A stretch of DNA of 7,723 bases from an uncultured Phycisphaerales bacterium. Lineage in GTDB: Bacteria; Planctomycetota; Phycisphaerae; Phycisphaerales; UBA1924. Shown in pieces: positions 1 to 6,555 of the stretch (its first letter is position 1; each line of letters opens with the position of its first letter). The notes under the pieces were generated by a model, which searched no databases, had not been told where the DNA came from, and saw only the letters and a program-made list of their open reading frames with translations. The stretch spans positions 1-7,723 of the forward strand of contig CALAFV010000242.1 of assembly GCA_937891445.1 (NCBI GenBank). The letters run 5' to 3'. Position numbers and translations under genes: made by a program.

Positions 1-53
1 CCAGCGGCTGCCCCTGACCCGCGGCCCCGCCCCGCCGCGATCCCGCTCCCGGC

Positions 54-587
54 TCACGCTCCCGGGGACTCCCGCCGGAAGTTCTGCATCTGCGCCAGCG
101 CCCGGTCCAGTTGCCGCTTGAGCAGCCGCACGCGCAGCAGCGACTTCACCCGCGTCAGCAGTTCCAACTTGTTCACCGGCTTGGTCAGGAAGTCGTCCGC
201 CCCCGACTCCACCGCCCGCTCCACGTCCCCCACCTCGTTGAGCGCCGTCACCATCACCACGGGAATGTCCCGCGTCTCCGGGTTCGACTTGATCTTCGCG
301 CACGCCTGGAACCCGCTCATCCGCGGCATCATCACGTCCAGCAGGATGATGTCCGGCTGCTGCACCTCGACCGCCTGGAGCGCCTCCAGCCCGTCCCGGG
401 CGGTCCGCACCGGCAGCCCCAGTTCCTCGAGGTACGCGTGCAGCAGTTCCAGATTCTGGAGGTTGTCGTCCACCACAAGGATGGACGTCCCCGCGGTGTC
501 GGCGTCCTGAAGGTCCCCCAGCGGCCCCGGGGCCGCGGCATCCGGGCTGCCTGGGAAGGGCGAGCGGGCGTTGGGATCGTCTGCCAT
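54..587 (-). CDS. Stand-alone response regulator (receiver domain only)
   Basis: This 177-residue cytoplasmic protein is a two-component receiver that accepts a phosphoryl group from a histidine kinase. After a Pro/Ala/Gly-rich N-terminal stretch (about residues 1-33), the receiver spans about 35-155. It shows the acidic pair D40-D41 (ILVVDDN), the phospho-acceptor D84 in ILLDVMMP, the switch threonine T114 (VMVTA) and the conserved lysine K136 in FLTKP. All catalytic positions are intact. The last 30 or so residues (VKSLLRVRLLKRQL onward) form a charged helix and there is no DNA-binding, GGDEF or HD-GYP output domain. Such receivers resemble the REC domains of PleD- or RpfG-type proteins and usually act through protein-protein contact. 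The ATG at 587 was chosen because GGAGG lies 4 nt upstream and the receiver follows directly; the frame is open much further upstream but that is antisense to other genes. No partner kinase is visible. The family call is secure; target and signal are unknown. Confidence 0.93.
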   Translation of the reverse strand: MADDPNARSPFPGSPDAAAPGPLGDLQDADTAGTSILVVDDNLQNLELLHAYLEELGLPVRTARDGLEALQAVEVQQPDIILLDVMMPRMSGFQACAKIKSNPETRDIPVVMVTALNEVGDVERAVESGADDFLTKPVNKLELLTRVKSLLRVRLLKRQLDRALAQMQNFRRESPGA

Positions 588-806
588 CGAACCTCCGACC
601 CCCCAGAATCCCCGCTCGCGCCGAGAAAACCCGGCCTGCGGCCGCACGCTCGGGTCCCGGCGGCCGTCTATCGTATCAGCGACCGGTCTGGTCCGGGCGA
701 AAAGCAACGCCCGCGGGGGTTCGGGGTACAACAGGTCGGCATTCTTCTCACCACGCCGCCACGGATCGGGGGCCGGGGTTGATTGGGTCCTGACCGAGGG
801 TTCGCA
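588..806. promoter_or_regulatory. Divergent intergenic region (putative back-to-back promoters)
   Basis: This 219-bp gap separates the leftward receiver gene from the rightward hypothetical gene, so by position it should hold promoters for both. I could not find a convincing -35/-10 pair on either strand. It contains an 8-bp palindrome GACCGGTC (681-688) and a short hairpin, CGGGCG/CGCCCG (694-699 and 708-713) around an A-rich 8-nt loop, with no T-tract. Ribosome binding sites lie at both ends: GGAGG before 587 on the minus strand and GAGGG at 796-800 on the plus strand. Confidence 0.4.
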
Positions 807-1307
807 ATGGTGCCCGAGCGCTCTCTTCAGCAAAAACACCCGTGGGCCAACAAGTTCCGCCGCCCTTCGGCGGACGAGTTGCTTGCGCAGTACGGATCCA
901 AGCAACTGGCGCAACTCGTCGCCGCCGCCCGCGCCGAACTGGCGGGCCTCGCGGGCGTCACCGAAACCCTCTCGTGGAACGGCGTCCCCTGGCGATGGTC
1001 CTTCGAGTACCGCCCGGAGCACCCCAGCCCCCTCGCCGGCGGCCAGCCCCTGGCCTACCTCGTCCCCGACCCGCAGCGCCCGCAGATCGCCGTCCCCCTC
1101 ACCGTCGAGATGATCGACCAACTCCCAGTCCGCCGCCTCAAGCGGTTCGTCCGGGAGGGGATCGTCCACGGCCGCATCGTCGCCCAGGTCTACTGGCCCA
1201 GTTGGGAGTTCGCGCTGCGCTCGCAACTCGACGAGATCATGGACCTCGTCGTGCGCAAGCACAAACTCCTCTCCCTCGGCCGCGAGCCCATCGCGGAGCG
1301 GGCCTGA
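807..1307 (+). CDS. Conserved-looking hypothetical protein
   Basis: I do not recognise this 166-residue protein with confidence. It has no signal peptide or membrane segment, so it is probably cytoplasmic. The order is a basic N-terminus (PWANKFRRPS, about 12-21), a helical Ala/Leu-rich part (about 22-50), a Trp/aromatic beta-like core (SWNGVPWRWSFEYRP, 56-70, then PLAYLVPDPQRPQIAVPL, 81-98), and a helical C-terminus (about 100-156) containing VYWPSWEF (128-135). The layout, with a Trp-rich strand pair, a strand reading like 'yL.P....f.v.v.l' and a terminal helix, is loosely like small DUF1801/DUF3788-type proteins; this is a weak guess. The ATG at 807 is preferred because GAGGG (796-800) sits 6 nt upstream. 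A TTG at 783 in the same frame would add 8 residues but has no better ribosome binding site. Codon use matches the neighbours, which supports a real gene. The 112-bp gap before dacB leaves co-transcription open. Confidence 0.8.
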   Translation: MVPERSLQQKHPWANKFRRPSADELLAQYGSKQLAQLVAAARAELAGLAGVTETLSWNGVPWRWSFEYRPEHPSPLAGGQPLAYLVPDPQRPQIAVPLTVEMIDQLPVRRLKRFVREGIVHGRIVAQVYWPSWEFALRSQLDEIMDLVVRKHKLLSLGREPIAERA

Positions 1308-1419
1308 TCGCGCAAGATCTGCCGCCTCCGGTGAAGCCGCGCGCCGGCACGAGCCGATACGCCTAGCCGCCGCCGGACGCGCGTGACCTTCGGCGGAACG
1401 GCACCGGCGGGAGTGAGGC

Positions 1420-3033
1420 ATGATGGGAGTCTGTGAGCAGCCGCCGCGGACGCGGACCGCGGCGACAAGGTGGGCGGGAGGACCGGCGGCGGGGCGGGTC
1501 ATCGCGTTCGCGCTCATCGTCCTGCTCGCCGCGGCCCTCGCCCCGGCACAGACGCTCTCCAACGCGCAGGTCCAGGACCTCCTCACCCGCGCCAAACTCG
1601 GCTCTTCGCGCGTCGGCGTCAGCGTCGTTGACGTCGAGACCGGCCGCACCCTCGTCTCCATCCGGGCCAACGAGGGCTTCATCCCCGCCTCCAACATGAA
1701 ACTCCTTACCAGCGGCGCCGCCCTCGCCGTCCTGGGCCCGGACTTCGAGTTCCGCACCACCCTCTGGCGCCGCGGCGACCGGCTCATCATCGAGGGCGCC
1801 GGCGACCCCGCCTTCGCCGACCCCGAGATCCTCGACGAAATGGCCGAACAGGCCCGCGCCGCGGGCGACGCCGGCCCGGGGACCATCCGCGACGTTGACT
1901 CCTTCATCTCCTGGATCGCCGGCCACGTCGCGGCCCAGTGGTCCGCCGACGGCGCCGGCTCCGCCCGCCTCACCGAGATCATCGTGGACGACCGCATCTT
2001 CGACCGCGAGTACGTCCACCCGCGCTGGCCCGCCAACCAACTGCACCGCTGGTACTGCGCCGAGGTCGGCGGCCTGACCTTCTTCGCCAACGTCCTCCGC
2101 GTTTTCGTCGCGCCCACCGGCACGGGCGAGTTCGCCGTCCGCGCCGAGCCCCGCGCCGACTGGCTCCCGATCGAAAAGCGCCTCCGCCCCGCCCGTCAGG
2201 GCGAGGGCACGACCCTGGACCTCTCGCGCACCGGCCCGAACAACACCTTCGTCCTCCGCGGCTCGGTCAAGTCCGCGCTCGTCAAGCCCATCGAGGTCAC
2301 GACGCACGAGTCATCGCTGATCTTCGCCCGCCTCCTGGCCGAGCGCCTCGCGGCCCTGGGCCTCAGCGGCTCCGCCGTCCCCTCCTGGCGCCTCGCCGAG
2401 GCCACCGACGACCTCCAGGGCCACCGCCGCGCACTGGTCACCGTCCGCACCCCCATCGCCAAGGTCCTCCAGCGCTGCAACGGCGACTCCCACAACCTCT
2501 ACGCCGAAGCCCTCATCAAGCGCATCGGCCACGAGATGACCAACCAGCCCGGCTCCTGGGCCAACGGCGCCGCCGTCATCCGCATGCAACTCCGCGAGCG
2601 CATCGGCCCCGAGGCCGCCGCCTCCGTCACCGTCAGCGACGGCTCGGGCCTCAGCCGCGACAACATCATCACCCCCTCCGTGATGACCTCCTGGCTCGCG
2701 GCCCTCAGCCGCGACTCGCGCATCGCCCCCGCCTTCATCGCCTCGGTCCCCCTGGCGAAGGAGGAGGGGAACATGGTCAAGCGATTCCGCGGCCGCAAAC
2801 TCCTCAACGAGGTCCGTTGCAAGAGCGGCTACATCAACGGCGTCCGCACCCTCTCCGGCTACGTGATCCACCCCGGCACCGGCCGCCTCGTCGCCTTCAG
2901 CATCCTCGTCAACGACATCCCCCCCAGCGTCCCCGGCTCGCGCGTCAAGGAGTTCCACGAGGACATCGTGGTCGAGATCGACCAGTGGCTCGCGGCCCAG
3001 ACCCGCACCGCGGCCGGAACGCCGGCCCGCTGA
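1420..3033 (+). CDS. dacB: D-Ala-D-Ala carboxypeptidase/endopeptidase, PBP4 type (peptidase S13)
   Basis: This exported penicillin-binding protein removes the terminal D-Ala from peptidoglycan stems and cleaves D-Ala-mDAP cross-links outside the cytoplasmic membrane. The 537-residue product has an Arg-rich n-region, a hydrophobic core (about 27-41, VIAFALIVLLAAALA) and a likely signal peptidase I site after APA (residue 43). All three active-site motifs are present: SNMK (nucleophile S91, K94), SHN (S357, N359) and KSG (K468). The 111-residue spacing from S357 to K468 equals that in E. coli PBP4 (Ser306 to Lys417, from memory). The family-typical GDP (128-130) and DGSGLSR (407-413) are also present. 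The 266 residues between the first two motifs accommodate the inserted domains characteristic of PBP4. Two tandem ATGs open the gene; the first is taken, with GGGAG at 1409-1413 giving 6-nt spacing. A roughly 13-residue Ala/Thr-rich tail follows the last helix. The gene converges on the ubiD-like gene. No beta-lactamase-specific feature is seen. Confidence 0.95.
   Translation: MMGVCEQPPRTRTAATRWAGGPAAGRVIAFALIVLLAAALAPAQTLSNAQVQDLLTRAKLGSSRVGVSVVDVETGRTLVSIRANEGFIPASNMKLLTSGAALAVLGPDFEFRTTLWRRGDRLIIEGAGDPAFADPEILDEMAEQARAAGDAGPGTIRDVDSFISWIAGHVAAQWSADGAGSARLTEIIVDDRIFDREYVHPRWPANQLHRWYCAEVGGLTFFANVLRVFVAPTGTGEFAVRAEPRADWLPIEKRLRPARQGEGTTLDLSRTGPNNTFVLRGSVKSALVKPIEVTTHESSLIFARLLAERLAALGLSGSAVPSWRLAEATDDLQGHRRALVTVRTPIAKVLQRCNGDSHNLYAEALIKRIGHEMTNQPGSWANGAAVIRMQLRERIGPEAAASVTVSDGSGLSRDNIITPSVMTSWLAALSRDSRIAPAFIASVPLAKEEGNMVKRFRGRKLLNEVRCKSGYINGVRTLSGYVIHPGTGRLVAFSILVNDIPPSVPGSRVKEFHEDIVVEIDQWLAAQTRTAAGTPAR
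3010..3030 (+). terminator. Possible GC-rich hairpin at convergent gene ends
   Basis: The last codons of dacB can fold into a stem, GGCCGG (3012-3017), tetraloop AACG, CCGGCC (3022-3027). Two further pairs (3010-3011 with 3029-3030) form if C3028 bulges. It sits directly before the dacB stop and 10 bp from the stop of the convergent ubiD-like gene, where a terminator serving both strands would be useful. There is no T-tract on either side and GC-rich coding DNA makes such stems by chance, so this is tentative. Confidence 0.25.
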
Positions 3034-3039
3034 GCCGCG

Positions 3040-4764
3040 CTACAGCCCGTACTCCCCCCACCGCCGCGCCACGAGTTCCTTCACCTCCGGGGTCATCGTG
3101 ATGATCGGCGGCCACGCCCGCACCGGGTTGCCCCCCATCTCCTCCCCGGCGATCTTCCGCGTGGCGTCGAACCCGATCTTGTGCCCCGCCCCCACCCACG
3201 GCGCGGCGTGATCGAGAATGTCCAGCGGCCCCCGAACGATCTCGATGTCCCGCCCCGGGTCCACGTTCGAGCACAGGTGGAACAGCACCGCGTCGTGGTC
3301 GTGCACATCCACATCGTGATCCACCACCACGATCATCTTCGTCCACGACATCTGCCCCGCCCCCCAGATCGCGTGCATCACCCGCCGCGCATGCAGCGGA
3401 TACTCCTTCCTGATCTTGATGAACGCGCAGTTGTGGAACGCCCCGAACATCGGCAGGTCGTAGTCGATCACGTCCGGCACGATCGTCCGCAGCAGGGGAA
3501 GGAACAGCCGCTCCGTCGCCTTCCCCATGTAGTAATCCTCCTGCGGCGGCAGGCCGACGATCGTCGTCGGGTACACGGGGTCCTTGCGGTGCGTCACCGC
3601 CGTCACCTCAAGAATGGGGTACCGGTCCGGCAGCGAATAGAACCCGGTGTGATCCCCGAACGGCCCCTCGAACACCGCCCCCGGCCCGAGCCGGTTCTCT
3701 CTCGGATCAAACCCGATCCCGCCCGCCTCCGCCGACACGTATCCCTCGATCACGATCTCCGAGTTCGCCGGCACATCCAGCGGCACCGTCTTGCACGGCA
3801 CAAGCGGGATCGGCCCCCGGTTCAGGAACCCCGCCAGCAGCAACTCGCTGATCCCCGGCGGCATCGGCGCCGTCGCCGCGTACGGCAGCACGCTCTCACC
3901 GCCCAGCGCGATCGCCACCGGCATCCGCTCCCCGCGCTCCTTCCAACTCCGCCAGTGCCGCGCCCCATCGTGATGCACGTGCCAGTGCATCGCCATGTGC
4001 CGCCGTCCGAGCAACTGTACGCGGTACATCCCGATGTTCCGGCTCGGCGGCGCGGGGTTCCCCACATCGTCCGCGTGAATCGTGTGAATCGTCCCCAGCG
4101 TGATGTAGCGACCTCGGAACCGCGTGTTCCACTCCGCGTTGCTCGACGGCTCGATCCCCGGAATCCCATCGTTCACCCCCGCCGGGTACCCCAGCGCCGC
4201 AAAGTCCCCATCCAGCGGCCAGCACCGCAGCAGCGGCAGCCGCGTCAGGTCCACCTCCTCCCCCGTGTGCACGACCTCCTGGCAGATCCCACTCTTGACC
4301 CGCTTGGGCGGGATCTTCGCCAGTTCCAGCAACTCCGGGATCTTCTGCAACTTCGCCAGCAGCGTCGGCGGCGGCTCGGGCTTCACGAGTTTCCCGATCT
4401 TCTCCGCCAGCGCCTCCAGTCCCCCCGGCGTATGCCCCGCCTCCACACCCGGCCCCGCGTCATTGCACCCCAGCGCCATCTCCATCCGCCGGTACGACCC
4501 GAACTGGTTGATCAGCACCGGGATGTCCGACCCCTCGACATTCTCGAACAGCAGCGCCCGCCCGCCGCCGCCGTAGAACCGCGGGTCCGTTCCCTTCGCC
4601 CCGCCCCTCGGCCCGCTCTGGGCCGGCGGATGCGGCGCCGGCGACTTGCTCACCCGATCGGTGATCTCCGCGATCTCCAGCACCGGGGACACCTTCGCGC
4701 CGATGCGCCTCAGTTCCCCCGCGCGGTCCAGAGCCGTGATGAAGTCCTGCGTCGTCTCGTACAT
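3040..4764 (-). CDS. ubiD: UbiD-family prenylated-FMN-dependent decarboxylase
   Basis: UbiD enzymes reversibly decarboxylate aromatic or unsaturated acids using prenylated FMN and a divalent metal; the namesake acts on 4-hydroxy-3-polyprenylbenzoate in ubiquinone synthesis and relatives serve the menaquinone futalosine route. The 574-residue product has the typical N-terminus (TTQDFITALDRAGELRRI), then PVLEIAEITDRV (27-38) and LLFENVEGSDIPVL (71-84). The NIGMYR segment (243-248) with the following WHVHHDGA (261-268) matches the cofactor/metal-binding region. SEIVIEG (335-341, conserved E340) and EGPFGDHTGFY (366-376) are family signatures, and the C-terminal DPGRD and GFDATRK match E. coli UbiD. 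It is longer than E. coli UbiD (about 497 aa), partly through a Pro/Gly-rich insert at about 39-68. The ATG at 4764 fits family starts, although no good Shine-Dalgarno precedes it; a TTG 18 nt upstream is in frame. The stop is TAG, while the other genes use TGA. No ubiX or other quinone gene is nearby, so the substrate is unknown. Confidence 0.93.
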   Translation of the reverse strand: MYETTQDFITALDRAGELRRIGAKVSPVLEIAEITDRVSKSPAPHPPAQSGPRGGAKGTDPRFYGGGGRALLFENVEGSDIPVLINQFGSYRRMEMALGCNDAGPGVEAGHTPGGLEALAEKIGKLVKPEPPPTLLAKLQKIPELLELAKIPPKRVKSGICQEVVHTGEEVDLTRLPLLRCWPLDGDFAALGYPAGVNDGIPGIEPSSNAEWNTRFRGRYITLGTIHTIHADDVGNPAPPSRNIGMYRVQLLGRRHMAMHWHVHHDGARHWRSWKERGERMPVAIALGGESVLPYAATAPMPPGISELLLAGFLNRGPIPLVPCKTVPLDVPANSEIVIEGYVSAEAGGIGFDPRENRLGPGAVFEGPFGDHTGFYSLPDRYPILEVTAVTHRKDPVYPTTIVGLPPQEDYYMGKATERLFLPLLRTIVPDVIDYDLPMFGAFHNCAFIKIRKEYPLHARRVMHAIWGAGQMSWTKMIVVVDHDVDVHDHDAVLFHLCSNVDPGRDIEIVRGPLDILDHAAPWVGAGHKIGFDATRKIAGEEMGGNPVRAWPPIITMTPEVKELVARRWGEYGL

Positions 4765-4875
4765 TGGGTGGCAGCGTATCAACCCCGGCCCGCGGCCGCC
4801 CCATCCTCCCCCGCAGGCGATAACGTTGCGGGCGTCCGCGGCCCAGACCGCCGCGCGACACGGAGCCCCCGACAG
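4765..4875. promoter_or_regulatory. Divergent intergenic region between ubiD-like gene and methyltransferase operon
   Basis: This 111-bp gap lies between the starts of two divergent transcription units and by position must carry the promoter of the plus-strand methyltransferase-ABC operon and probably that of the ubiD-like gene. The only relatively AT-containing patch is around GATAACGTT (4819-4827); no credible -35/-10 pair or operator repeat could be identified. GGAG at 4862-4865, 10 nt before the ATG at 4876, is the likely methyltransferase ribosome binding site. Confidence 0.35.
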
Positions 4876-5532
4876 ATGTCCGATTCAGCCTCCGCCGCCA
4901 ACCCACCCCTCCGCGCACAGGACTACGCCGCGGTCGGCGACTGGCCCGGCTACTTCGCCACCGTCAAGGGCAAGCCGCCGCGCGACACCCTCGTCACCGC
5001 TTTGGCCAACTTCGAGCGCACCGAGGGCCCCGGTTACGCCGGCCTCGCCGTGGACCTCGGCTGCGGCGAGGGCCGCGACACCCGCGAGATGCTCCTCCGC
5101 GGCTGGCGCGTCCTCGCCATCGACGCCCACCCCGACGCATTCCGCCTCCTCAACGAGCAACTCGCCCCCGGCCTCGAGGCCCGCCTCCAGACCCAACTCG
5201 CCACCTTCGCCCAGGCCACCTGGCCGCGCGGCGCCGACTTCATCAACGCCTCCTACTCCCTCCCCTTCTGCCCCCCGGAGGACTTCCCCGCCGTCTGGGA
5301 CCGCATCGTCACCACCCTCCGCCGCGGCGGCCGTTTCGCCGGCCAACTCTTCGGCGACCGCGACGACTGGGCCTCCATCCCCGGCCGCTCCCACCACACC
5401 CGCGCCGACGTGGACCGCCTCCTGGCCCCCTTCGACGTGGAAGAACTCCGCGAAGAAGCCAAAGAAGACGGTCCCGACACCCCCCGCCCCAAGCGGTGGC
5501 ACATCTTCCACATCGTCGCGCGCAAGCGCTGA
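4876..5532 (+). CDS. Class I SAM-dependent methyltransferase
   Basis: This 218-residue soluble protein has a Rossmann-type SAM-binding fold. Motif I is VDLGCGEGRDT (59-69), with the acidic residue ending strand beta-2 at D83 (VLAID). The region around DFINASYSLPF (121-131) fits the strand beta-4/motif III position, and LRRGGRFAGQLFG (148-160) is the usual post-motif III strand. The opening DWPGYFATVKGKPPRDTLV (22-40) is common in small TehB-like methyltransferases, where it precedes motif I. The C-terminus (KRWHIFHIVARK) ends in a typical final strand. The acceptor, whether small molecule, metalloid or protein, cannot be deduced. The start is the first Met after the divergent gap, with GGAG 10 nt upstream; the frame stays open far upstream, but that stretch is antisense to ubiD. 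The gene ends 15 bp before the ABC ATPase, so the three genes are probably one operon. The methyltransferase call is firm; its specific function is unknown. Confidence 0.9.
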   Translation: MSDSASAANPPLRAQDYAAVGDWPGYFATVKGKPPRDTLVTALANFERTEGPGYAGLAVDLGCGEGRDTREMLLRGWRVLAIDAHPDAFRLLNEQLAPGLEARLQTQLATFAQATWPRGADFINASYSLPFCPPEDFPAVWDRIVTTLRRGGRFAGQLFGDRDDWASIPGRSHHTRADVDRLLAPFDVEELREEAKEDGPDTPRPKRWHIFHIVARKR

Positions 5533-5547
5533 CGGGAGCGTGCAGCA

Positions 5548-6555
5548 ATGCAAGCCGCCCAAGCCCAGGCCATCGGACCGACGGACGACTTCGTCATCGA
5601 CATCGCCGAGGCCTCCAAGGTCTACCGCGGCAAGGTCCACGCCCTCCGCGGCGTCTCCATGCGCGTCCACCGCGGCGAGATCTTCGGCCTCCTGGGCCCC
5701 AACGGCGCCGGCAAGAGCACCCTCGTCAAGATCCTCATGACGGTCATCCGGCCGACCGCCTGCCGCGGGAGCATGCTCAGCCGCCCCGTCGGCGACAAGG
5801 CCGCCCTCCGCCGCGTCGGCTACCTCCCCGAGCACCACCGCTTCCCCGACTACCTCACCGCCGCCCAGGTCGTGGACTTCTTCGGCGCGATGGCCGACGT
5901 CCCCCGTGCCCAGCGCCGCAAGCGCTGCGGCGAACTCCTCGACCTCGTCGGCCTCACCGCCTGGGCCGACAAGCGCGTCCGCAGTTTCTCCAAGGGCATG
6001 CGCCAGCGCCTCGGCATCGCCCAGGCCCTTATCAACGACCCCGACCTTGTTCTCCTCGACGAGCCCACCGACGGCGTGGACCCCGTCGGCCGCCGCGACA
6101 TCCGCAACATCTGCACCGAACTCAAGCGCCGCGGCAAGACCGTCTTCCTCAACTCCCACCTGCTCAGCGAACTGGAGATGGTCTGCGACCGCGTCGCCAT
6201 CCTCGTCCAGGGCCTCGTCTCCAGCCAGGGAACCCTCGACGACCTCACGCGCGACTCCCAGCGCTACGACGTCATCATCCGCGGCGAGCCCCCGCCCTGG
6301 GCGACCGAGGCGCACCCCGCCCCCGGCCGCAACGGCGCGACGCGCCTCACCGTCCACGGCGCCGAGCCCGACGCCGTGCAGCCGCTGATCGACCGCCTCC
6401 GCGCCGAGGGCCGCACGATCATCGCCATCACGCCGGTTCGTGAATCCCTCGAGGACCTCTTCATGCGCGCCGTCACCGACCCCACCACCGGCGAGGTCCT
6501 CGCCCCCGGCGCGGCCCGGCCCCGCCGCGCAAACGGCGAAGGAGGCGCGGCATGA
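5548..6555 (+). CDS. ABC transporter ATP-binding protein (ABC-2/CcmA-like)
   Basis: This 335-residue cytoplasmic ATPase drives the permease encoded next to it. Its nucleotide-binding domain spans about 16-232: Walker A GPNGAGKST (50-58), the Q-loop region GYLPEH (91-96) with Glu where Gln is canonical, signature FSKGM (147-151) in place of LSGGQ, Walker B LVLLDEP (167-173) with catalytic E172, D-loop GVD (176-178) and the switch His H204 in NSHLLSE. The FSKGM signature and Glu in the Q-loop are usual in ATPases paired with ABC-2 permeases, so the protein should be active. Residues about 238-308 form the C-terminal accessory domain of this subfamily, ending with ESLEDLFMRAV; the last 25 or so residues are a low-complexity Ala/Gly/Arg tail. 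The start is supported by GGGAG (5534-5538), 9 nt upstream. The stop overlaps the permease ATG by 4 bp, indicating translational coupling. An exporter is likely; the substrate is unknown. Confidence 0.95.
   Translation: MQAAQAQAIGPTDDFVIDIAEASKVYRGKVHALRGVSMRVHRGEIFGLLGPNGAGKSTLVKILMTVIRPTACRGSMLSRPVGDKAALRRVGYLPEHHRFPDYLTAAQVVDFFGAMADVPRAQRRKRCGELLDLVGLTAWADKRVRSFSKGMRQRLGIAQALINDPDLVLLDEPTDGVDPVGRRDIRNICTELKRRGKTVFLNSHLLSELEMVCDRVAILVQGLVSSQGTLDDLTRDSQRYDVIIRGEPPPWATEAHPAPGRNGATRLTVHGAEPDAVQPLIDRLRAEGRTIIAITPVRESLEDLFMRAVTDPTTGEVLAPGAARPRRANGEGGAA

Noticed and set aside
1..57. Possible next gene on the minus strand starting at a GTG overlapping the receiver stop (GTGA)
   Set aside because: The frame is open to the window edge, but only 19 codons are visible, they favour G-ending codons (CGG, GGG, AGG) unlike the rest of the window, and no properly spaced ribosome binding site is present.
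694..713. Hairpin CGGGCG/CGCCCG in the divergent gap
   Set aside because: It has only 6 bp, no T-tract and no repeat partners; it is expected by chance in DNA this GC-rich.
1367..1396. Inverted repeat CCGCCG...CGGCGG upstream of dacB
   Set aside because: It is a short low-complexity stem with an 18-nt loop; there is no reason to call it an operator or terminator.
588..2123. Long open frame on the minus strand running through the hypothetical gene and half of dacB into the receiver gene
   Set aside because: It is antisense to genes with clear family motifs, has low-complexity Arg/Ala/Gly content and exists because GC-rich, C-ending codons leave few stops on the other strand. Only the 3' part (54-587) is a gene.
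1363..2958. Minus-strand open frames antisense to dacB (1363-2307 and 2311-2958)
   Set aside because: They have acidic Gly/Ala/Asp-rich translations without domains; dacB on the other strand has all its catalytic motifs.
3181..4875. Long plus-strand open frame antisense to the ubiD-like gene, in frame with the methyltransferase
   Set aside because: The translation is extremely rich in Arg, Pro and His with no domain, while the opposite strand encodes a complete UbiD protein. It is a compositional shadow, not an N-terminal extension of the methyltransferase.
4885..6357. 490-residue open frame antisense to the methyltransferase and ATPase
   Set aside because: It is Gly/Ala/Glu/Val-rich low complexity, with no motifs, opposite two well-supported genes.
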